Positions 15,562 to 23,579 of a DNA stretch of 64,000 nucleotides are shown here, piece by piece. Below the pieces are notes generated by a model. The model did no database searches and was not told where the DNA came from. It saw only the letters and a list, made by a program, of their open reading frames with translations. The DNA is taken from the NCBI GenBank assembly GCA_937877515.1, contig CALFIX010000034.1, positions 25,183-89,182 of the forward strand, in the 5' to 3' direction. The translations under genes and the position numbers were made by a program. Numbering within the stretch: the stretch's first letter is position 1; every line of letters begins with the position of its first letter. The stretch is from an uncultured Treponema sp. GTDB lineage: Bacteria > Spirochaetota > Spirochaetia > Treponematales > Treponemataceae.

Positions 15562-16653
15562 ATGGCTGAATCAAAAGCTCTTAAACAGAGTGCATCAATT
15601 ACAGACATATTGAAAACTTGTTTAATTGTAATATTGACTGTTGCAGTCAGTGTAAGTGGATTTGTGCTTTTAAAATCAAATATACTTCCTCAGATTCCAA
15701 CTACTTTAGTTGCCATTATTTGGGGAGTTCTTTCTGTTGTTCTTATTTTTTATTCGTTAAATTTATTAGCTCAGATTTTTCCTACAAAAATTTACAATAA
15801 GATTGTTCCTTATATTTTTATAGGGCCAGCTGTTTTAATAATGGGCTGGTATCTTTTAATTCCTACAGTGCGCTCTTTTTTATTGAGCTTTATGGATAAG
15901 ACTTCTACAAAATTTGTTTGGTTTGATAATTATAAGTATTTGTTTACAGATAAATCTATGCTTACTTCTATACGCAATACTTTATTGTGGCTTGTGTTTG
16001 GAACAGGTTTTAGTGTTTTGCTTGGTTTAATTTTTGCAATTCTTGCAGAAAGAAGTACGATAGAGAAAGTTTCGAAGACATTTATATTTTTGCCGATGTC
16101 TATTTCTTTAGTTGGTGCAGGTGTAATTTTTAAATTTATGTATGCTGCAAAGTTTGGTGGAGCAGAACAGATTGGTCTTTTAAATGCTATTGTAGTTGCT
16201 TTTGGTGGGAAACCTCAAAACTGGTTGGGTAAAGCTCCATGGAATAATTTTTTCTTAATTGCAATATTTGTTTGGCTTCAAACAGGTTTTGCACTTGTTG
16301 TTTTAAGTGCGGCCTTAAAAGCTGTCCCAGAAGATATGATAGAAGCTGCTCGCATAGACGGTGCTAGTGAATTTAGAATTTTAATGCAGATAATAATTCC
16401 AAATATTAGAGCATCTTTAATAAGTGTAAGCACAACAATTCTTCTTGCTGCATTAAAATGTTTTGATATTGTTTACTCTATGACAAATGGTATGTTTGGA
16501 ACAGAAGTTCTTGCAAGCCAGCAATATAAGCAGATGTTTACTTTCCAAAATTATGGGCGTGGTTCTGCAATTGCAATTTTAATTTTAATAGGTGTAAGTC
16601 CTGTAATCTATTACAATTTAAAAGAATTTCGTAACAGGGAGGCATTTAAATGA
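15562..16653 (+). CDS. Alpha-glucoside ABC transporter permease (MalF/AglF-like)
   Basis: The 363-residue protein has about eight membrane helices, two of them in an N-terminal extension before the transport core. The core starts around residue 85. The coupling-helix EAA motif is in EDMIEAARIDGASEFRILMQIIIP near residue 260. It forms the transmembrane channel with the next permease. GGGAG precedes the start, and its stop overlaps the next start by 4 nt (ATGA), showing translational coupling. Confidence 0.88.
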   Translation: MAESKALKQSASITDILKTCLIVILTVAVSVSGFVLLKSNILPQIPTTLVAIIWGVLSVVLIFYSLNLLAQIFPTKIYNKIVPYIFIGPAVLIMGWYLLIPTVRSFLLSFMDKTSTKFVWFDNYKYLFTDKSMLTSIRNTLLWLVFGTGFSVLLGLIFAILAERSTIEKVSKTFIFLPMSISLVGAGVIFKFMYAAKFGGAEQIGLLNAIVVAFGGKPQNWLGKAPWNNFFLIAIFVWLQTGFALVVLSAALKAVPEDMIEAARIDGASEFRILMQIIIPNIRASLISVSTTILLAALKCFDIVYSMTNGMFGTEVLASQQYKQMFTFQNYGRGSAIAILILIGVSPVIYYNLKEFRNREAFK

Positions 16654-17552
16654 AAGAAAAAGAAAAAATAACTCCTGCTCGCATTATAATTACTGTAATT
16701 TTAGTGCTTCTTTGTGTGATGTGGACAATTCCCACAATTGGAATTTTTGTAACTTCATTTCGTACTGCCGATGCTGCAAGTTCAACTGGTTGGTGGAAGG
16801 CTTTAAAAAATCTTGGCGATTTTACACTTGATAACTATAATCAGGTTTTATTTGGGCAGCGTTATAATGTTGGTAATGCAACAGGTACACAGACAGTACG
16901 TGGAGCTACAATGCTTAGTGCATTTTTATCTTCTATTGCTGTAACTCTTCCTTCTGTAATAATTCCTATTCTTATTGCAGCTGCAGCAGCTTATGGTTTT
17001 GCGTGGTTAGATTTTAAAGGCCGCAATGTTTTATTTGGAATGATTATTGCACTTTTAGTAGTTCCGTTACAAATTTCTCTTATTCCAATTTTACGCGATT
17101 ACAATAAGATTGGTCTTAACGGAAGCTACTTAGGAATATGGCTTGCACATACAGGTTTTGGTTTACCACTTGCAACATATATGATGTATAATTATATTTC
17201 CTCTTTGCCTCGTTCTATTCTTGAATCAGCATTTATAGATGGTGCTAGCCATTTTACAACTTTTGTTAGACTGATTTTACCTCTTAGCATGCCAGCAATA
17301 GCTTCTTTTGCAATCTTCCAGTTTATTTGGGTATGGAATGATATGCTAGTTTCTTTGGTATTCTTAAGTGGTGCAGGACAAAAGCTGCAAGTTGTTACTG
17401 TTCGTCTTATGAATATGGCAGGCACACGTGGTACTGACTGGCATTTGTTAACAGCTGGTGCATTCGTTTCTATGATTTTACCACTTGCAGTATTCTTAGG
17501 TTTACAAAAATTCTTTGTGCGTGGACTTTTGGCAGGTTCTGTAAAAGGTTAA
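16650..17552 (+). CDS. Alpha-glucoside ABC transporter permease (MalG/AglG-like)
   Basis: The 300-residue inner-membrane protein has six predicted helices and the MalG-type EAA loop SILESAFIDGASHFTTFVRL followed by ILPLSMPAI, near residue 195. It pairs with the previous permease. The partner ATPase (MalK/MsiK/UgpC type) is not encoded in the operon or window, so a shared ATPase elsewhere is inferred. Its start overlaps the previous stop, and the glycoside hydrolase gene follows 25 nt later. Confidence 0.88.
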   Translation: MKEKEKITPARIIITVILVLLCVMWTIPTIGIFVTSFRTADAASSTGWWKALKNLGDFTLDNYNQVLFGQRYNVGNATGTQTVRGATMLSAFLSSIAVTLPSVIIPILIAAAAAYGFAWLDFKGRNVLFGMIIALLVVPLQISLIPILRDYNKIGLNGSYLGIWLAHTGFGLPLATYMMYNYISSLPRSILESAFIDGASHFTTFVRLILPLSMPAIASFAIFQFIWVWNDMLVSLVFLSGAGQKLQVVTVRLMNMAGTRGTDWHLLTAGAFVSMILPLAVFLGLQKFFVRGLLAGSVKG

Positions 17553-17577
17553 GGTTTTAAAAATAAGGAATATTTTT

Positions 17578-19374
17578 ATGTATCAGACAAGACTTGAACA
17601 AAATATGGCTCCTCTTACGCAAAGACTTTATGAATTGTATGGTGAGCGTTGGGATTTTTATAATATTCTTTCTAGATTAGAAGCTTTGATGAAAAAATCT
17701 TCTAAAGATAAACAAGAATATAATGAAGAAGACCAGACTTTAGAAAAGCCATGGTATTTAAGTGAACAGACTGTAGGCATGATGCTCTACGTAGATTTGT
17801 TTGCAGGAAATTTAAGAGGGCTCATAGAGAAAATTCCTTATATAAAAGAGCTTGGTGTAAATTATGTTCATTTGATGCCATTGTTTGATTGTCCTAAAAA
17901 AGAAAATGATGGTGGCTATGCAATAAGTTCTTATCGTCGTGTAAGAGAAGATCTTGGTACAATAGAAGATTTGCGTGAAGTTTCTAAAGAATTTCATAAA
18001 AACGGAATTCGCCTTGTACTAGACTTTGTTTTTAATCATACAAGTGATGAACACGAGTGGGCAAAGAAAGCAAAAAAAGGTGAAGAAAAGTATCGCAATT
18101 TTTATTACATCTACAAAGATAAAAAAGAAGTAGATGAATGGAATTCTACTTTGCGAGAAATTTTTCCTACAGTAAGGCGAGGTTCTTTTACCTATTTAGA
18201 AAAAACAGATGAATGGGTTTGGACAACATTTAATTCTTTTCAGTGGGATCTAAATTATTCAAATCCGGAAGTTTTTCTTGCAATGTGTGAAGAACTTTTA
18301 TTTATTGCAAATCTTGGTGTTGATGTCTTGCGATTGGATGCTCTTGCATTTGTATGGAAAGAAAAAGGTACTGTATGTGAAAGTCTTTCTAAGGCTCATA
18401 CACTTATTCAGGCTTTTCAGTATGTTGCACGTATAGCTGCACCCTGGTTGTATTTTAAAAGCGAAGCAATTGTTCACCCAGATGAGGTTGTGCGTTACAT
18501 AAATACAAATGAATGTCATATAAGTTATAATCCATTGCAGATGGCATTGTTTTGGTCTACAGTTGCTACAAGAGATACTAATCTTTTAACTTTTTCATTA
18601 AAGAAGCGATGGTATATTTCTAAGGATTGTGCTTGGGTAAATTATATTCGCTGTCATGATGATATTGGCTGGACTTTTAGTGATGAAGATGCAGCAAGTC
18701 TTGGTATAAATGGTTATGAACACAGAAAATTTTTAAATAAATTTTTTACTGGTCGTTTTGAAGGTACATTCGGAAAAGGAGAAGCTTTTCAATTAAATCC
18801 TACAACTGGGGACTGCCGTATTTGTGGAACAATGGCGAGCCTTGCAGGACTAGAACAAGCTGAACTAGAAGGTAATGCTCTTTGGCGTGATATGGCCATA
18901 AAGCGTATGCAAATGATGTATGCAGTTTTATTTGCACTTCCAGGAATTCCACTATTGTATGCTGGTGATGAAAATGCCGTCTTTAATGATTACTCTTATA
19001 AAGATGATGAATCTAAAAAAGAGGATTCTCGTTGGGTGCATAGAATTAAAACAAATTGGCTTGAAAATGCAAAATATAAATCTCAAGAGGAGGTTTCTTA
19101 TTTTGTAAAGAAAGTAATTACATTGCGTAAGCGAGAAAAACTTTTAGGTGGTAGTGAAATATTTTTTTATGACACTCAAGATAGTCATGTGTTTGCTTTT
19201 AGACGTGGAACAATTCATGTTGTTGCAAATTTTTCTGAGAATGAAGCCAAATTCATGATAGATGCCTGGTCTGATGAAAGTGTAGATTTACTTACTGGTA
19301 GAGTTTTTAAAAATCACTTGGTACAGGTTTTAGAGCCCTATGAAGTTAGGTGGCTTAAAGAGGATATAAAATGA
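17578..19374 (+). CDS. Amylosucrase-like GH13 enzyme (subfamily 4)
   Basis: The 598-residue protein follows the Neisseria amylosucrase plan: a helical N-terminal domain, a (beta/alpha)8 barrel with an inserted domain, and a C-terminal sheet. The nucleophile is D254 (DVLRLDALAF), the acid/base is E296 (KSEAIVHP) and the transition-state stabiliser is D361 (CHDDIGWTF). Family-specific blocks include NDGGYAISSYR, LREIFPT and FNSFQWDLNYSNP. Amylosucrase splits sucrose, adds glucose to an alpha-1,4-glucan and releases fructose. Close relatives only hydrolyse sucrose, and the two cannot be separated by eye. There is no signal peptide, so it acts in the cytoplasm on imported sucrose. The following gene, overlapping by 4 nt, encodes a fructokinase, which fits this reaction. 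Confidence 0.88.
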   Translation: MYQTRLEQNMAPLTQRLYELYGERWDFYNILSRLEALMKKSSKDKQEYNEEDQTLEKPWYLSEQTVGMMLYVDLFAGNLRGLIEKIPYIKELGVNYVHLMPLFDCPKKENDGGYAISSYRRVREDLGTIEDLREVSKEFHKNGIRLVLDFVFNHTSDEHEWAKKAKKGEEKYRNFYYIYKDKKEVDEWNSTLREIFPTVRRGSFTYLEKTDEWVWTTFNSFQWDLNYSNPEVFLAMCEELLFIANLGVDVLRLDALAFVWKEKGTVCESLSKAHTLIQAFQYVARIAAPWLYFKSEAIVHPDEVVRYINTNECHISYNPLQMALFWSTVATRDTNLLTFSLKKRWYISKDCAWVNYIRCHDDIGWTFSDEDAASLGINGYEHRKFLNKFFTGRFEGTFGKGEAFQLNPTTGDCRICGTMASLAGLEQAELEGNALWRDMAIKRMQMMYAVLFALPGIPLLYAGDENAVFNDYSYKDDESKKEDSRWVHRIKTNWLENAKYKSQEEVSYFVKKVITLRKREKLLGGSEIFFYDTQDSHVFAFRRGTIHVVANFSENEAKFMIDAWSDESVDLLTGRVFKNHLVQVLEPYEVRWLKEDIK

Positions 19375-20348
19375 AAGAGTTTGATGTAGTTGCTTTAGGC
19401 GAAATTTTAATAGATTTTACACCTGCTGGAATTTCTGAAGCCGGCAAAAATCTTTTTGAAGAAAATCCTGGAGGGGCTCCTGCAAATTGTGCTGGTGCTG
19501 TTAGTAAGCTTGGTGGTAAAAGTGCGTTTATAGGCATGACAGGTTTTGACAGCTTTGGTGCAGATTGTAAAAAGGCTTTGGAAGAAATTGGTGTAGACAC
19601 TCGTGGTATGAGAAAAACTTCTGAGCAGCATACAACTTTAGCTTTTGTTTCTTTAGATGAACATGGGGAACGACAGTTTAGTTTTTGCAGAAATCCGGGC
19701 GCAGATACTCAGCTTTCTGAAAAGGATTTAGATGAAGAACTTATAAAATCTAGTTGTATTTTTCATGTAGGCTCACTGTCTCTTACAGATGAACCATGTA
19801 AAGGAGCAACATTAAAGGCTATTAAGATTGCAAAGGAAAGTGGTTCGTTAATTTCTTACGACCCAAATTACAGAGAAAAACTTTGGGGTGGACGTAAGGA
19901 TGCAATACAGTTAATGAAAAGTATTATTCCAAGTGCAGATATAATAAAGGTAAGTGAAGAAGAACTAAGTCTTTTATGTGAAGATGTAAAACTAGAAGAA
20001 GGTGCAAAATATTTTATGAGCTTAGGTGTAAGTTTAGTTTTAATTACGCTTGGCTCTAAAGGTGTTTTTTATGCTTCTAAAGATTTAAATGATAATTTTA
20101 TAACTGGTACAATAGGTGTTCCAAAGGTAAAAGTGGTAGATACAACTTGTGCAGGTGATAGTTTTACAGGTGGATTTTTATATTGCATAACAAAAGATAA
20201 ATCTTTCCTTTCTTTTACAAAAGAAAAATTAGAAGAACATCTTAAGTTTGCAAATTCGGTTGCTTCTATTTGTGTTACGCGTCGTGGAGCAATTCCTGCC
20301 TTGCCAACTTTAAGCGAAGTACAGGAATTTATTGCACAACATTATTGA
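19371..20348 (+). CDS. Fructokinase, PfkB family
   Basis: The 325-residue sugar kinase carries PfkB signature 1 in the N-terminal glycine-rich region (ENPGGAPANCAGAVSKLGG) and signature 2 VDTTCAGDSFTGGFLY near residue 260 with the catalytic Asp. It starts inside the amylosucrase stop (ATGA overlap). The context strongly suggests it phosphorylates the fructose released by amylosucrase to fructose-6-phosphate. It is the last gene of the operon and overlaps the convergent exported-protein gene by 7 nt, with no terminator visible. Confidence 0.9.
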   Translation: MKEFDVVALGEILIDFTPAGISEAGKNLFEENPGGAPANCAGAVSKLGGKSAFIGMTGFDSFGADCKKALEEIGVDTRGMRKTSEQHTTLAFVSLDEHGERQFSFCRNPGADTQLSEKDLDEELIKSSCIFHVGSLSLTDEPCKGATLKAIKIAKESGSLISYDPNYREKLWGGRKDAIQLMKSIIPSADIIKVSEEELSLLCEDVKLEEGAKYFMSLGVSLVLITLGSKGVFYASKDLNDNFITGTIGVPKVKVVDTTCAGDSFTGGFLYCITKDKSFLSFTKEKLEEHLKFANSVASICVTRRGAIPALPTLSEVQEFIAQHY

Positions 20349-20749
20349 GCCGGTTTTAGCGTAATATTAAAAGGCATTTTCCCGGGCTTAAATTTCATAA
20401 CTAAAGAATTCTGACTAAGCTCTAAAGATGAAATTGTAATATCTGTTGTTTTTTCTGCACTTACAGCTTTTACTGTCGTGTTCTTTGTTGTAAAAACATT
20501 TTTGTTGTTTTTATCTTGTAAAAGTTCAACAGAAAATTCTCCAACAGTTTTATCTTTGTAAGAGAACTCATGTACTGTGAGTAAAACTTTTTCTAAAGAG
20601 TTTTCATCGTGTGTTACTGAGTATGAAACGTCAGCAGGGTAGGACGTTGACATTACAGATAAAACTGAGTTTTGTGTGTAGTCCTCTGCAAACACTAAGC
20701 TTGCAAAGGAAAGTAATAGTGTAATAAAAAAAGATTTTCTTGTTAGCAT
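20342..20749 (-). CDS. Small exported protein of unknown function, candidate metal-regulon member
   Basis: A 135-residue protein with a clear signal peptide (about residues 1-21, cleaved near SLVFAED) and a Ser, Val and Lys-rich mature part that looks beta-stranded (TDITISSLELSQNSLVMKF). No family is recognised. A perfect inverted repeat TTGTTAG-N6-CTAACAA covers its start codon. Its TTAG-N6-CTAA core is also found at the flavodoxin and FTR1/P19 promoters, so regulation by the same factor is likely. A TATATT -10-like hexamer lies 8 nt before the ATG. Its tail overlaps the fructokinase gene by 7 nt. Confidence 0.7.
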   Translation of the reverse strand: MLTRKSFFITLLLSFASLVFAEDYTQNSVLSVMSTSYPADVSYSVTHDENSLEKVLLTVHEFSYKDKTVGEFSVELLQDKNNKNVFTTKNTTVKAVSAEKTTDITISSLELSQNSLVMKFKPGKMPFNITLKPAQ

Positions 20750-20759
20750 GGACTAACAA
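20740..20759. promoter_or_regulatory. TTAG-N6-CTAA operator at the exported-protein start
   Basis: TTGTTAG (20740-20746) and CTAACAA (20753-20759) are perfect inverted arms around CATGGA, which contains the start codon in reverse. The core matches the operators near 32.1 and 55.0-55.1 kb. Confidence 0.6.
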
Positions 20760-20793
20760 TATAAAAAATCAGCTATAAAGTCAAATAAGTTTT

Positions 20794-21267
20794 CTAAATC
20801 TGCTTTATAACGTTTATCATTTCTATGGCACTTAAAGCACAGTCGTAGCCTTTGTTACCAGATTTGCTTCCTGCCCTTTCTATTGCCTGCTCTATATTTT
20901 CTGTTGTGATTACGCCAAAGAGGACTGGGATTCCGTTTTTTAATGAGGCTTGAGCAATGCCTTTAGAAACTTCTGAGCAAACATAGTCATAGTGGCTTGT
21001 AGAACCGCGTATTACTGCACCCACTGCAATTACGGCATCATATTTTTTAGATGATGCAAGTTTGTCTGCAATTAAAGGAATTTCAAAGGCACCTGGCACC
21101 CATACGGTTGTGATGTTTTCTTTTGAAACTCCATGGCGGGTAAGGCCGTCCACCGCTCCACCTAAAAGTTTTGTAACGATAATTTCGTTAAAGCGGCTAG
21201 CGACGATTGCAACTCTTACTCCTTCTTCTGCAACAAGATTGCCTTCTACAACTTTAATCTCTTCCAT
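20794..21267 (-). CDS. ribH: 6,7-dimethyl-8-ribityllumazine synthase
   Basis: A 157-residue protein with the lumazine synthase blocks VAIVASRFNEIIVTKLL, VPGAFEIPLIADKL, GAVIRGSTSHYDYVCSEV (with the catalytic-site His) and PVLFGVITTENIEQAIERAG. It condenses 5-amino-6-ribitylamino-uracil with 3,4-dihydroxy-2-butanone-4-phosphate in the penultimate step of riboflavin synthesis, normally as a pentameric or icosahedral assembly. It is the last gene of ribE-ribBA-ribH, 28 nt after ribBA, and is controlled by the FMN riboswitch upstream of ribE. Confidence 0.95.
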   Translation of the reverse strand: MEEIKVVEGNLVAEEGVRVAIVASRFNEIIVTKLLGGAVDGLTRHGVSKENITTVWVPGAFEIPLIADKLASSKKYDAVIAVGAVIRGSTSHYDYVCSEVSKGIAQASLKNGIPVLFGVITTENIEQAIERAGSKSGNKGYDCALSAIEMINVIKQI

Positions 21268-21295
21268 ATCTGTACCTCCAAATTGTTTTTAAAAA

Positions 21296-22507
21296 TTATT
21301 TTCCTAAGTTTTCTGTAAACAGGTGTCCCATTCGGTTTCGTTTTGTAATAAGATAAAACTCATCATACTTTTGTGCCTTTATTTCTATGGGAACTCTTTC
21401 GTTTACTTTTATGCCAAAGCCGTCTAAGCCGTAAATTTTATCAGGGTTATTTGTTAAAAGCCTAAGTGATTTGCAGCCCAAGTCTTTTAAAATTTGAGCG
21501 CCCACCCAGTATTCCCGTAAGTCAGGCTCAAAACCTAGCTTTATGTTTGCGTCAACAGTGTCGTAGCCTTGTTCCTGTAAAGTGTATGCTTTTAGTTTGT
21601 TTATTAAACCAATACCTCTGCCTTCCTGCCTCATGTAAAGAATTATTCCCCGTGTTTCATTTGAAATTATTTCCATCGCCTTTTTTAACTGAGGTCCGCA
21701 GTCGCACCTTAAGCTTCCAAATACATCACCTGTTAAACATTCTGAGTGAACGCGGCAAAGAATATTTTCTCCGTCTTTAATTTCGCCTTTTACAAGTGCC
21801 ACGTGATGTTCACCCGTAATGTCGTTTACGTAACCGTAAATTGTAAACTCTCCGAATTCTGTTGGGAGTTTTGCTTTTGCTTCCTGAACAACATGCTTTT
21901 CGTTAATGCGTATGTAGTCCTGTAAATCTTTTATAGTGATGAACTTTAGCGAAAGTTTTTGTGCAAGGTTGAATAATTTTTCTTTTTTCATCATGGTGCC
22001 GTCTTCATCCATTACTTCGCAGCAAAGTCCACATTCTTTTAAACCTGCAAGACGGCATAAATCAACTGTTGCTTCTGTGTGTCCTGCACGAACGAGTACG
22101 CCACCCTTCTTTGCGACTAAAGGGAACATGTGGCCCGGTCGCCTGAAATCTTCTGGTTTAGAGCCTTTTTCTATGCATTTTAACGCAGTAAGACTTCTGT
22201 CGTAAGCACTAATTCCGGTAGAAGTTTCTTTGTGGTCAACAGAAACTGTAAAAGCGGTGTTGTGATTGTCTGTGTTCTGATTTACCATCGGGTAAAAATT
22301 CAGCCTTTGCGCAATAGACTCACTCATCGGCATGCAAATAAGACCGCGGGCATACTTTGCCATAAGATTTATGTTTTCTGGTGTTGCAAACTGCGAGGAT
22401 AAAATCATGTCTGCTTCGTTTTCTCTTTTTTCATCGTCGCTTACTAAAATGATTTTTCCGTTTTGTAAATCTTCTAGTGCTTCTTTAACTGAGTTGTATT
22501 TATTCAT
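21296..22507 (-). CDS. ribBA: Bifunctional 3,4-dihydroxy-2-butanone-4-phosphate synthase / GTP cyclohydrolase II
   Basis: The 403-residue fusion has an N-terminal RibB domain (about 1-200) with VSDDEKRENEADMILSSQF and RPGHMFPLVAKKGGVLVRAGHTEA. Its C-terminal RibA domain (about 205-400) has the zinc-binding cysteines in HSECLTGDVFGSLRCDCGPQL and the LYMRQEGRGIGL block. It makes both riboflavin precursors, from ribulose-5-phosphate and GTP. The start overlaps the end of ribE by 4 nt, so translation is coupled. Both halves look complete. Confidence 0.95.
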   Translation of the reverse strand: MNKYNSVKEALEDLQNGKIILVSDDEKRENEADMILSSQFATPENINLMAKYARGLICMPMSESIAQRLNFYPMVNQNTDNHNTAFTVSVDHKETSTGISAYDRSLTALKCIEKGSKPEDFRRPGHMFPLVAKKGGVLVRAGHTEATVDLCRLAGLKECGLCCEVMDEDGTMMKKEKLFNLAQKLSLKFITIKDLQDYIRINEKHVVQEAKAKLPTEFGEFTIYGYVNDITGEHHVALVKGEIKDGENILCRVHSECLTGDVFGSLRCDCGPQLKKAMEIISNETRGIILYMRQEGRGIGLINKLKAYTLQEQGYDTVDANIKLGFEPDLREYWVGAQILKDLGCKSLRLLTNNPDKIYGLDGFGIKVNERVPIEIKAQKYDEFYLITKRNRMGHLFTENLGK

Positions 22508-23169
22508 CTTAATACTCCCTCCCTAAGCCATTCGTTTAATTTATTTTCTGTGTCTGTTTCGGTTTCGTGAAAATCGGCTGAGTCGGGCGAAAGTAATTTT
22601 TTTACATACTTTGCCAAGATGTCGTTTTCTAAGTTTACGCTGTCGCCAACTTTTTTTGTAAAAAGATTTGTGTTTTTTTGAGTGTGTGGAATTATGCTAA
22701 CTGCAAAAGATGAGTCTAAAACTTTTGCAACCGTAAGGCTTATGCCGTCTATACAGATAGAACCTTTTTGCACGATTAAAGATAAAATTTCTTTAGAAGA
22801 AGAAATGTAATACCAGACGGCATTCTGTTCTTTTTTGATTTCTGTAATTTTACCAGTGCCGTCTATGTGCCCTGTTACAATGTGTCCGCCAAATCTGCCT
22901 TGAGCAGAAAGTGCTCTTTCTAAATTTACGATGTTGTTTTTTTTGAGAGAACATAAGCTTGTTTTGCGTACGGTTTCTGCCATCACATCTGCTGTAAAAG
23001 AATTTTCTGTAAGCGATGTAACTGTAAGGCACACTCCGTTAACTGCAATACTGTCGCCGGGTTTTGTGTTTTCTAAAACAAGTTTTGCGTTTATACAGAG
23101 CGAACCACTTTGTTCGTTTAAGTTAAGAAAAGAGATGCTACCTGTTTCTTCAATAATTCCTGTGAACAT
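22504..23169 (-). CDS. ribE: Riboflavin synthase, alpha subunit
   Basis: A 221-residue protein of two lumazine-binding repeats. The first starts MFTGIIEETGSI and contains SIAVNGVCLTVT; the second starts near residue 98 with GGHIVTGHIDGTGKI and contains GSICIDGISLTVAKV. It dismutates two lumazine molecules to riboflavin. It is the first gene of the operon. The ATG comes directly after the seven T residues of a hairpin at 23170-23195, so the AGGGA ribosome-binding site lies within the hairpin's 3' arm. ribD (deaminase/reductase) is not in the operon or window. Confidence 0.95.
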   Translation of the reverse strand: MFTGIIEETGSISFLNLNEQSGSLCINAKLVLENTKPGDSIAVNGVCLTVTSLTENSFTADVMAETVRKTSLCSLKKNNIVNLERALSAQGRFGGHIVTGHIDGTGKITEIKKEQNAVWYYISSSKEILSLIVQKGSICIDGISLTVAKVLDSSFAVSIIPHTQKNTNLFTKKVGDSVNLENDILAKYVKKLLSPDSADFHETETDTENKLNEWLREGVLR

Positions 23170-23195
23170 AAAAAAATCCCTGCAAACAACAGGGA
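23170..23195 (-). terminator. Riboswitch expression platform: terminator hairpin at the ribE start
   Basis: On the minus strand TCCCTG (23195-23190) pairs with CAGGGA (23182-23177), followed by seven T residues directly before the ATG. The 3' arm doubles as the AGGGA ribosome-binding site at 7-nt spacing, so the hairpin can both stop transcription and hide the translation start. Confidence 0.75.
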
Positions 23196-23263
23196 CTCAT
23201 AAGGAATTCAAAATAAACTTGTAAAAATTTTCTCTGCCACTGCAAGCAGAAAAACATTTGTTT

Positions 23264-23397
23264 ACTTCTTCCATCCGGACTATACCGTCGGCTACGGACT
23301 TGCACCGTATCATGACCTTAGCGTTATGCCAAGGACTCGCTGGCTTACAGATTATCTGCTTACAGCCGGTGAGGAATTACACCTCGCCCTGAAGTTG
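23264..23397 (-). ncRNA. FMN riboswitch (RFN element)
   Basis: On the minus strand the element begins CTTCAGGGCGAGGTG and ends GTCCGGATGGAAGAAG, with the conserved internal pieces CTCACCGGC, GGTGCAAGTCCG and GACGGTATAGTC. These match the RFN architecture (P1 plus five helices) that binds flavin mononucleotide. It lies between a good promoter and the terminator hairpin at the ribE start, so FMN should shut off ribE-ribBA-ribH. Confidence 0.92.
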
Positions 23398-23402
23398 TAT
23401 GC

Positions 23403-23431
23403 ATACTAGCATAGCGGTATTTTTTGTGCAA
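23403..23431 (-). promoter_or_regulatory. Promoter of the riboflavin operon
   Basis: On the minus strand TTGCAC (23431-23426), a 17-nt spacer and TAGTAT (23408-23403). The predicted start near 23396 coincides with the first nucleotides of the FMN aptamer. Confidence 0.65.
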
Positions 23432-23508
23432 GGGGATATAAATTTTAGGACGGTACTTTTTTTGTTGTGGTTATTATTTTTTCACAAAAGCAGATATTCA
23501 CTTAACAA

Positions 23509-23570
23509 CCCCGCCGCCGCCGGTTTCAGTGCTGCCGCACCGCGTTCGCGCCGTCGGAGTCGGGCGTAGG
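23509..23570. other. GC-rich island of unknown function
   Basis: About 60 bases of mostly G and C (CCCCGCCGCCGCCGG at its start) lie between the broken lipoprotein gene's stop codon and the riboflavin promoter. No gene or simple hairpin fits. The composition is sharply unlike the neighbouring AT-rich DNA. Confidence 0.4.
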
Positions 23571-23579
23571 TGATTTTTT

